From Faecalimonas sp. (lineage in GTDB: Bacteria > Bacillota_A > Clostridia > Lachnospirales > Lachnospiraceae): a DNA stretch of 7,011 nt. The notes beneath the pieces were generated by a model. It saw nothing but the letters and a program-made list of their open reading frames with translations, had not been told where the DNA came from and ran no database searches. The translations under genes and the position numbers were made by a program. Location: the NCBI GenBank assembly GCA_026169575.1, contig JAPFCT010000217.1, forward strand, positions 1 to 7,011, given 5' to 3'. Positions 1-5,071 of this stretch are shown piece after piece (the stretch's first letter is position 1; every line of letters begins with the position of its first letter).

Positions 1-58
1 AAAGTGGAAATAAACTTTTCACTTCAGTATTTTTAATTACTGTACCGTGTACGATACA
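1..58. other. Non-coding edge downstream of recX
   Basis: Two weak inverted repeats are visible beyond the recX stop: CAGTA/TACTG with an 8-nt loop, and AAGTG...CACTT with inner A/T pairing that reaches the window edge. The second could be part of a terminator, but the bases that would show a T-tract are outside the window. Confidence 0.3.
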
Positions 59-673
59 TTAAAAACCGATCTTGTCTGACTGCAAAGCCTTACGGATATT
101 TTCATAAGAAAATCCCTTTCTCATAAAATAGGCAGCCTGTTTCTGCTGTTCCTCCCGCGTGGCATCCTGAAAGCGGTATTTTCTCTTTGCTGCCATGCGG
201 CGGATTGCCTCTGTCTCATCATCCCCCTCATAGCACTCTTCGATTGCAAGATCGATCAGATCCCGGGCAATGCCTTTGTCTGCCAGCTTCGCATACAGCT
301 CCCGCCTGCTTTTCTGTCCCTGCCTGCTCTGGACATAACGCTTTGCATAGCCGAGGTCATCGATATAGCCGAAAGATTTTACATATGACATCGCTTCTTC
401 GACTACGTCTTCCGGGTAAAGATTCTGCGAAAGCTTCCTGCGCAGTTGCGCTTCTGTCCGATCCATATCGTTGAGCAAATGCATCGCCCGCAGCTTGGCT
501 CTCCTCAAAATCACCTCTGTTTTGATCTGCTGGCACAGTTCCTCTGAAATGCTGCTGCCCTCGCAGATCTGATAGCGCGACATCTCTCCTCTGTACAAGA
601 CAAACGCAAATGCTCCATCGATCTCTATTTTATATTTATTCTTTGATACAGCCTCTGTCTTCGTGACAATCAT
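59..673 (-). CDS. recX: Regulatory protein RecX
   Basis: This is a 204-residue RecX-family protein, a cytoplasmic modulator that binds RecA filaments and usually limits their extension and activity. The family pattern of tandem three-helix repeats is visible: the first repeat around residues 58-97 with RTEAQLRRKL (72-81), the second around 99-148 with the signature FGYIDD followed by YAKRYVQSR (101-117), and a C-terminal repeat ending in GFSYENIRKAL (187-197). The N-terminal part (1-50) resembles the short beta-rich extension of clostridial and bacillar RecX, and the length is within the usual range. The ATG at 673 lies only 3 nt after the recA stop. Its ribosome binding site is a poor AAGAAG inside the last recA codons, so translation is probably coupled to recA and kept low. 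It should share the SOS-controlled recA promoter. The stop is TAA at 59-61. Confidence 0.95.
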   Translation of the reverse strand: MIVTKTEAVSKNKYKIEIDGAFAFVLYRGEMSRYQICEGSSISEELCQQIKTEVILRRAKLRAMHLLNDMDRTEAQLRRKLSQNLYPEDVVEEAMSYVKSFGYIDDLGYAKRYVQSRQGQKSRRELYAKLADKGIARDLIDLAIEECYEGDDETEAIRRMAAKRKYRFQDATREEQQKQAAYFMRKGFSYENIRKALQSDKIGF

Positions 674-676
674 CGC

Positions 677-1714
677 TTATTCTTCTTTCTGGTCTGCACC
701 GTTCTCCTCTTCTGCAGATCCGTCCAGCTTATAGTGGGCACGCACTTTTGCTTCGATCTCTTCCATCACTTCCGGGTGCGTTGAAAGATATGTCTTTGCA
801 TTCTCACGTCCCTGCCCGATTTTATCTCCATTGTAAGCGTACCATGCACCGCTCTTATTGATGATATCAAGCCCTGCTGCCAGATCAAGGATATCCCCTT
901 CTTTTGAGATTCCCTTTCCAAACATGATATCAAACTCTGCCTCCTTAAACGGCGGCGCGATCTTATTTTTCACAACTTTGATCCGTGTACGGTTACCTAC
1001 CATCTCTCCGCCCTGCTTTAAAGTCTCTGTTCTTCTGACATCCATACGGATCGAAGCATAGAATTTCAGCGCGCGTCCTCCGGTCGTCGTCTCCGGATTA
1101 CCGAACATGACACCTACTTTTTCACGGAGCTGATTGATAAAAATAACAACACAGTTTGACTTACTGATCACCGGCGTGAGCTTTCGAAGTGCCTGAGACA
1201 TCAGACGTGCCTGCAGACCCACATGGCTGTCGCCCATATCTCCCTCGATCTCCTGACGCGGAACAAGCGCCGCAACAGAGTCCACAACGATGATATCCAT
1301 CGCGCCTGAGCGCACCATCGTCTCCGTGATCTCCAGCGCCTGGTCACCACTGTCCGGCTGCGAAATATACAATTCATCGATATCCACACCGATATTCTTC
1401 GCATATACCGGATCCAGTGCATGCTCCGCATCGATAAATCCTGCAATTCCTCCCCGTTTCTGCACTTCTGCGATCATGTGAAGAGCCACGGTCGTCTTAC
1501 CACTTGACTCTGGTCCGTAGATCTCAATAATACGTCCCTTTGGCACGCCTCCAAGACCAAGTGCGATATCAAGGCTCAAGGATCCTGTCGGCACGGTCTC
1601 CACACTGACATTGGCCGCCGCATCTCCAAGCTTCATCACTGCTCCTTTTCCAAAATCTTTCTCTAGCTTTGCAATCGCTGCATCCAGCGCCTTTAATTTA
1701 TCTTCTCCTGCCAT
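677..1714 (-). CDS. recA: Recombinase RecA
   Basis: This is full-length RecA, 345 residues, the ATP-dependent DNA strand-exchange protein that also acts as co-protease for LexA in the SOS response. Visible motifs are Walker A GPESSGKT (67-74), the catalytic glutamate region FIDAEHAL (93-100), Walker B IIVVD (141-145), the loop L1 region with [18 protein letters not shown] (162-179), INQLREK (193-199) with the ATP-sensing Gln195, loop L2 around 200-214, and the RecA signature ALKFYASIR (215-223). The C-terminus is an acidic tail ([11 protein letters not shown]), as in many RecA proteins, where it tempers DNA binding. There is no intein. The ATG at 1714 has an AAGGAG site 6 nt upstream. A sigma-A-type promoter and a LexA box lie immediately upstream, and recX follows after 3 nt. 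Confidence 0.99.
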   Translation of the reverse strand: MAGEDKLKALDAAIAKLEKDFGKGAVMKLGDAAANVSVETVPTGSLSLDIALGLGGVPKGRIIEIYGPESSGKTTVALHMIAEVQKRGGIAGFIDAEHALDPVYAKNIGVDIDELYISQPDSGDQALEITETMVRSGAMDIIVVDSVAALVPRQEIEGDMGDSHVGLQARLMSQALRKLTPVISKSNCVVIFINQLREKVGVMFGNPETTTGGRALKFYASIRMDVRRTETLKQGGEMVGNRTRIKVVKNKIAPPFKEAEFDIMFGKGISKEGDILDLAAGLDIINKSGAWYAYNGDKIGQGRENAKTYLSTHPEVMEEIEAKVRAHYKLDGSAEEENGADQKEE

Positions 1715-1735
1715 AATCTTCTCCTTTTCACAGTG

Positions 1736-1749
1736 CGAACTTATGTTCG
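1736..1749. promoter_or_regulatory. LexA (DinR) SOS box of recA
   Basis: The sequence CGAACTTATGTTCG has perfect five-base arms, CGAAC and GTTCG, around four bases. This fits the Gram-positive LexA/DinR consensus CGAAC-N4-GTTCG. It lies 21 nt upstream of the recA start codon and 14 nt downstream of the predicted -10 box, so bound LexA would cover about +8 to +21 of the transcript and block initiation or early elongation. It implies SOS induction of recA and the coupled recX. Confidence 0.93.
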
Positions 1750-1763
1750 TTTTTCTAGTTAAT

Positions 1764-1792
1764 ATACTATCCTACTTAATTAGGATTGTCAA
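1764..1792 (-). promoter_or_regulatory. recA promoter
   Basis: On the minus strand a perfect -35 box TTGACA (1787-1792) is followed after exactly 17 nt by TAGTAT (1764-1769), which matches four of six consensus -10 positions. A second AT-rich hexamer, TATATT, overlaps it just downstream. The predicted transcription start is near 1757, placing the LexA box within the first twenty or so transcribed bases. The spacer is an 18-bp near-palindrome, annotated separately. Confidence 0.85.
1769..1786. repeat. 18-bp near-palindrome in the recA promoter spacer
   Basis: The + strand reads ATCCTACTTAATTAGGAT. Six-base arms ATCCTA and TAGGAT are perfect, and the centre TTAA is also self-complementary, with one mismatched pair between them (16 of 18 bases symmetric). 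It fills the region between -35 and -10, sharing one base with the -10. It is symmetric enough to be an operator for a dimeric regulator, but no protein is identified and AT-rich symmetry can arise by chance. Confidence 0.5.
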
Positions 1793-1906
1793 TTCTTTTT
1801 TCACTTTTCCTAAAACTCACCGGGTTCTCTGGCAGACATGCCTGAATGATTCAGAATCTTTCTCGACTATAAGCGTACTATATCATTTTTTCTTTGCGCT
1901 GTAAAG
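1793..1906. other. Non-coding gap upstream of the recA promoter
   Basis: No gene is supported here. The segment contains a chain of short overlapping inverted repeats at 1831-1858: GGCA-gaca-TGCC (1831-1842), CTGAA-tga-TTCAG (1842-1854) and GATTC-a-GAATC (1848-1858). None is followed by a T-tract on either strand, so they do not look like terminators. No second promoter for recA is convincing. Confidence 0.5.
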
Positions 1907-1943
1907 AAAAAAGTACAGAATCTATATGAGAGTTCTGTACCTT
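1907..1943 (-). terminator. Intrinsic terminator after the CmpB-like gene
   Basis: On the minus strand GTACAGAA (1933-1940) pairs perfectly with TTCTGTAC (1913-1920). Beyond a single bulged C, TCT/AGA extends the stem inward and leaves the five-base loop CATAT. The stem is followed directly by six T residues (1907-1912). It starts a few bases beyond the TGA stop at 1948-1950 and separates the upstream genes from recA-recX. Confidence 0.88.
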
Positions 1944-1947
1944 TCTG

Positions 1948-2535
1948 TCACTTTGAAAACCGCCGAAAAATCCCTTCCCGAATCCGTATAAACTTTTCTG
2001 GAAATATATCCCGCTTCTCACGATAAAATGCATCTGCAAAGTCAAGGAGAAACAGTACTGCCAGAAATCCGCCAACCGCTTTTCCTGCCACGATCGGGAT
2101 GCCATTTACGATCCCCTCCACGAATCCGTGAAGGAATACGAATAATCCAATCGTATAAAATCCCCACGCGATCGAGCTTTCCAGACAAAGGATCCCCTTA
2201 TAGTTAAACGGCTTGTCTGTATAATCCCACCAGATTTCTCCAAAAATCTTATGCATCAGCACTGCGGTAACATATTCTAATGCTGTCGCCAGCAAAGATC
2301 CGAAGAAAAATAATTTCCAGAGATCATCACTGTATGGCTTCAGCAGAAAGAAAACCGTCAGCGCCCCTACCCCATAGATCGGACAGATCGGTCCTCTTGC
2401 AAACCCGCGGTTCGTAAGCTTTCTGTTGCAGATTGACATGTAAATCGATTCCACCAGCCATCCAAGCATACTGTACACAAGAAACCATAGCAGCACATGA
2501 TAAAAGTCGTATCCAAAAATCACTCTGTTCCACAT
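1948..2535 (-). CDS. CmpB-like integral membrane protein (PF06541)
   Basis: This is a 195-residue polytopic membrane protein of the family annotated as putative ABC-transporter type IV or CmpB (PF06541). Five hydrophobic segments are visible at about 13-33, 53-66, 74-94, 117-138 and 147-168, followed by a basic C-terminal tail. Family hallmarks are GWLVES (25-30), NRGFARGPICPIYG (42-55) between the first two helices, LEYVT (86-90) and GEIWWDYTDKPFNYKG (99-114). The substrate and function are unknown. There is no ATPase gene nearby, so transport by an ABC mechanism cannot be inferred. The frame runs upstream to a TTG at 2547, but its AGGGG lies too close to it. The ATG at 2535 has GGAG 6 nt upstream and is preferred. 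A strong terminator follows, and an unclear promoter lies in the 124-nt gap before it. Confidence 0.85.
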   Translation of the reverse strand: MWNRVIFGYDFYHVLLWFLVYSMLGWLVESIYMSICNRKLTNRGFARGPICPIYGVGALTVFFLLKPYSDDLWKLFFFGSLLATALEYVTAVLMHKIFGEIWWDYTDKPFNYKGILCLESSIAWGFYTIGLFVFLHGFVEGIVNGIPIVAGKAVGGFLAVLFLLDFADAFYREKRDIFPEKFIRIREGIFRRFSK

Positions 2536-2573
2536 CGTTTTCTCCAATTCCCCTTTCTGCCTTGTTTTCCTGC

Positions 2574-2602
2574 ATTCTACTATATCCGGCAGAAAATTGC
2601 TA
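2574..2602 (-). promoter_or_regulatory. Possible weak promoter before the CmpB-like gene
   Basis: On the minus strand, overlapping -10-like hexamers TATAGT (2579-2584, five of six matches) and TAGAAT (2574-2579) lie about 40 nt upstream of the chosen ATG. The best -35 at 17-nt spacing is TAGCAA (2597-2602), matching only three positions. The gene may instead be read through from the upstream operon, since no terminator is visible between them. Confidence 0.25.
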
Positions 2603-2611
2603 TCCCTTTCA

Positions 2612-2629
2612 GAATTCCTTAAGAAATTC
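2612..2629. repeat. 18-bp near-palindrome downstream of the deacylase gene
   Basis: The + strand reads GAATTCCTTAAGAAATTC, symmetric except for one base pair. As minus-strand RNA it could form a seven-pair hairpin with a UUAA loop and one G-U pair. No T-tract follows, so it is not a standard terminator. It could be an operator or a transcript-stabilising hairpin, or nothing. Confidence 0.35.
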
Positions 2630-2659
2630 CTCCGTTTTTCCTAAAAAAGAACTGTTTTT

Positions 2660-3145
2660 CTATCCGGATACGATGATTTCTTCAAAAACTGCCCCAGTCG
2701 CTTTTTGAAAATTCTCAGGACTGATCCTGATCTGCATCCCGATCTTTCCACCGCTTACGATCATTTCCTCCAATGCCTCCGCGTGTTTTTCTACGACAAC
2801 CGGAAACGCTTTCTTCATCCCGATCGCCGTACATCCTCCTCTTACATATCCGGTAACAGCTGTCAGATCTTTCAGTGGAAGCATGAGAAGTGATTTTTCA
2901 GCAACTGCCCGCGCCGCTTTCTTTAAATCCAGTTCTTCCTCGATCGGGATCACAAATACATAGTGTTCTTTACTTTTTCCGACTGTGACCAGTGTTTTAT
3001 AGACCAGCTCATGCGGCTCTTTCAGTTGATCGGCAATCTGTATCCCATCAATAAATCCGTCACACTCATAGGTGATACAGGTAAATGGAATCTTCTGCCG
3101 CTCCAACATCCGCATCGCATTTGTCTTCAGTTCTTTTTTTCCCAT
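2660..3145 (-). CDS. ybaK: YbaK/EbsC-family aminoacyl-tRNA deacylase, likely Cys-tRNA(Pro) type
   Basis: This is a 161-residue single-domain protein of the YbaK/EbsC family. These free-standing trans-editing enzymes hydrolyse mischarged tRNA; the closest-looking group removes cysteine from tRNA(Pro) made by prolyl-tRNA synthetase. The conserved lysine is in YKTLVTV (49-55), and the family-typical glycine-rich block GYVRGGCTAIGMKK lies at 99-112, close to the GY-RGG-CSPIGMKK pattern of Cys-tRNA(Pro) deacylases. IQIADQL (36-42) and FVIPIEEELDLKK (64-76) also fit. The length is typical. The frame extends to a TTG at 3169, but GGAAGGG stands about 6 nt before the ATG at 3145, which matches the usual family N-terminus and is preferred. 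It follows the RNase gene by 27 nt with no terminator, so it is probably co-transcribed. Exact substrate specificity is inferred from the motif only. Confidence 0.9.
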   Translation of the reverse strand: MGKKELKTNAMRMLERQKIPFTCITYECDGFIDGIQIADQLKEPHELVYKTLVTVGKSKEHYVFVIPIEEELDLKKAARAVAEKSLLMLPLKDLTAVTGYVRGGCTAIGMKKAFPVVVEKHAEALEEMIVSGGKIGMQIRISPENFQKATGAVFEEIIVSG

Positions 3146-3172
3146 TTTCTTCCCTTCCTGCTCCGGCAATCC

Positions 3173-4363
3173 CTATCCTTTTTCCTGGCTGACCGCCTCT
3201 TTTAAAGGTTTTCTTACTTTTTTCCGTGTCACTTCCACAAGCTGCAGCTGTGTCATATCGACAAGAATCGTCTGTACCGGATCTTTCCGAAGCTCTTTTT
3301 CAAAAAATTCAAGCAGCTCCTTTGTGCGCTCTTTTGATTTCATATTGATAAAGTCGATCAGAATGATCCCTGACAGATTCCTGAGCCGGATCTGTTTTGC
3401 CGCCTCTCTTGCCGCCTCCAGATTGATCTTCATATAAAAGCCATCATCTTTCTTCCCTGCAACGCACTTCCCCGTGTTGACATCGATCACGGTCAGCGCC
3501 TCCGTCGGCTGGATCACAAGATAGGCCCCTGACTTCATCCATACCCGCTCTGAAAGCGCCCTCGAAATGACAGACTCCAGCGAATACAATTTATAAAGCG
3601 GCAGCTGTCTGTCTGCATAGCAGGTCAGTTTCTGCAAATCCTCCGGCTGTTCCTCTTTCAGGTACTGCTCTACTTCTTCAAAAAGCGCTTCTTCTACCAC
3701 AATGTCTGTCAGCCCTTCCTGGTAAATATCCCGGATATTTGACAGATACATAAGCGGCGCCTCAAAAAGGCAGCTGAACACTTTTCGGGAAGCGGAAATA
3801 TCCAGTAACCGCACATACACTTTTGCAAGTTCTTCCAGTTCCCGTTCCACAAGTGTTACCGGAACATCCTTCGCATTTGTCCGGACAATAAATCCGTACG
3901 CTTCTGACTGAAACGCACTTACAGCTTCCTGCATCTCTTTTCGCTTTTCTCCGGTAATCTTGGAAGAAATCCCAATCTTCTTTATCCCGGAAGTCAGCAC
4001 GACATATTTCCCGGTAAAGCTTAAATTGGAGGTCACAGTCGGAACCTTCGTCTTGACCGCTTCTTTCTCAATCTGGACGAGCAGTTCATCTCCAATGCAA
4101 AGCGGTTTTTTCCCGATTTTCTGTGTGAAATGTGGATTTGGATTTTGCGGGATCGAATAATAACATTCCACCCCGTTTGCAATCTCAACAAATGCCGCCT
4201 GGATATTCGGGACAATATTTTTCACTTTTCCTACATAAATATTTCCCACACGATGCGCCTCTGTACGTTTATCGCTGACATGAAGTTCTGTGACCTCTTC
4301 ATTTTCCAGCACCGCCGTCACAGCCCGGTCTTCAATCTTTGTAATCACTAACTTTCTGTTCAT
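3173..4363 (-). CDS. rng: Ribonuclease E/G family endoribonuclease
   Basis: This is a 396-residue member of the RNase E/G family, single-strand-specific endoribonucleases that act in rRNA maturation and mRNA decay and prefer 5'-monophosphate ends. The N-terminal S1-containing region includes GNIYVGKVKNIVPNIQAAFVEI (in numbering from the 4363 start, 40-61). The 5' sensor block GFIVRT is at 157-162, and the two metal-binding aspartates are in EALTVIDVNTGK (Asp294) and GIILIDFINM (Asp337), matching D303 and D346 of E. coli RNase E. The protein stops soon after VEVTRKKVRKPLKE, so it lacks the CPxCxG zinc-link cysteines that join subunits in E. coli RNase E. It also lacks any degradosome scaffold. 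The frame extends to GTG at 4375, but AGGTGG lies 8 nt before the ATG at 4363, which begins 12 nt after the DUF2344 stop. It sits inside the radical SAM operon. Confidence 0.92.
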   Translation of the reverse strand: MNRKLVITKIEDRAVTAVLENEEVTELHVSDKRTEAHRVGNIYVGKVKNIVPNIQAAFVEIANGVECYYSIPQNPNPHFTQKIGKKPLCIGDELLVQIEKEAVKTKVPTVTSNLSFTGKYVVLTSGIKKIGISSKITGEKRKEMQEAVSAFQSEAYGFIVRTNAKDVPVTLVERELEELAKVYVRLLDISASRKVFSCLFEAPLMYLSNIRDIYQEGLTDIVVEEALFEEVEQYLKEEQPEDLQKLTCYADRQLPLYKLYSLESVISRALSERVWMKSGAYLVIQPTEALTVIDVNTGKCVAGKKDDGFYMKINLEAAREAAKQIRLRNLSGIILIDFINMKSKERTKELLEFFEKELRKDPVQTILVDMTQLQLVEVTRKKVRKPLKEAVSQEKG

Positions 4364-4375
4364 ATCCGAAACCAC

Positions 4376-5071
4376 CTACATCCCGAGCTGATCCAGTGGC
4401 ATGAAACGATGTTTGCCTTCACTTCCCACATCCGCATATACTTCCAGACGATGATGGCGCATCGCAGTCTGCCCCAGATCTATCCCGAGGAATTTCCCAA
4501 ACGCCTGCATCACCAGTTCCGGTTTTAAATTCTCCACACTTCCGGTGGCCACAAGCATATAAACTTTCCCATCCTGCTCTCTCATCTCATAGATCATCGG
4601 CTTGATGTTGACATCTTTCTCACTTTTTTTCGTCTTTTTCCACACAATGATCTCCGGCTGCTCCATAAATGCAGCAATCTTCTCTTCCAGTCCTTTCACT
4701 GGCTGCTCTGTCACAAACTCAGACACATAGTCGGCGGCAGCAACGATCGCCATCCCGGTTTTCTTCTTATCATCCGGAATTTCAACCATATTGACAATCT
4801 CCATCCCATCGACCATCACTGTATTTAAGTTCTGAACTGCCTGTGCAAAGTCAACAGACTCCGTCAGTTCAATGTCAAAATATTCTCCATCACTGGTCAG
4901 ACCAACCCCAAGCGGATTTGCAAATGACATTACCATATGCGGACTGTACCCTCCCGTAAACGCGATCGGGATTTCTGCCCTTCTCATCGCCTTCTGGAAA
5001 TATCTCATAATGTCCAGATGACCGATAAACTTCATCACACCATATTTGCGGAATTTAATTCTTGCTTTCAA
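4376..5071 (-). CDS. TIGR03936-type radical SAM-associated protein (DUF2344)
   Basis: This is a 231-residue DUF2344 (TIGR03936) protein, found beside or fused to the TIGR03960 radical SAM protein. Its function is unknown. The conserved N-terminal core runs from KARIKFRKYG (2-11) through MKFIGHLDIMRYFQKAMRRAEIPIAFTGGYSPHMVMSFANPLGVGLTSDGEYFDIEL (13-69), including the SPH and PLGVGLTS elements typical of the family. The C-terminal half is more variable, with no cysteine cluster. The frame runs upstream to a GTG at 5104, but a perfect AGGAGG (5080-5085) lies 8 nt before the TTG at 5071, and starting there gives the family's usual M-K-A-R-I-K-F N-terminus. The chosen start overlaps the radical SAM gene by 17 nt in another frame, indicating translational coupling. 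It is probably a partner or substrate-binding subunit of that enzyme, by inference. Confidence 0.9.
   Translation of the reverse strand: MKARIKFRKYGVMKFIGHLDIMRYFQKAMRRAEIPIAFTGGYSPHMVMSFANPLGVGLTSDGEYFDIELTESVDFAQAVQNLNTVMVDGMEIVNMVEIPDDKKKTGMAIVAAADYVSEFVTEQPVKGLEEKIAAFMEQPEIIVWKKTKKSEKDVNIKPMIYEMREQDGKVYMLVATGSVENLKPELVMQAFGKFLGIDLGQTAMRHHRLEVYADVGSEGKHRFMPLDQLGM

Noticed and set aside
1..27. Possible recX terminator at the left edge
   Set aside because: The AAGTG/CACTT stem is AT-rich with a mismatch on the minus strand, and the required T-tract lies outside the window, so it cannot be called.
1201..1446. 81-residue minus-strand frame inside recA
   Set aside because: It lies wholly within the recA coding region in another frame, is rich in Arg, Trp and Ser, and has no family-like motifs. 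It is a shadow.
2327..2575. 82-residue minus-strand frame starting at ATG 2575
   Set aside because: It overlaps the CmpB-like gene in another frame. The family motifs NRGFARGPICPIYG and WWDY support the other frame.
2612..2640. Terminator after the YbaK-like gene
   Set aside because: The hairpin is not followed by T residues in the direction of transcription; the T-rich stretch lies upstream of it instead.
3072..3437. 121-residue plus-strand frame across the rng/ybaK junction
   Set aside because: It is antisense to two well-supported genes, with Ser/Phe/Arg-rich low-complexity content and no credible motif.
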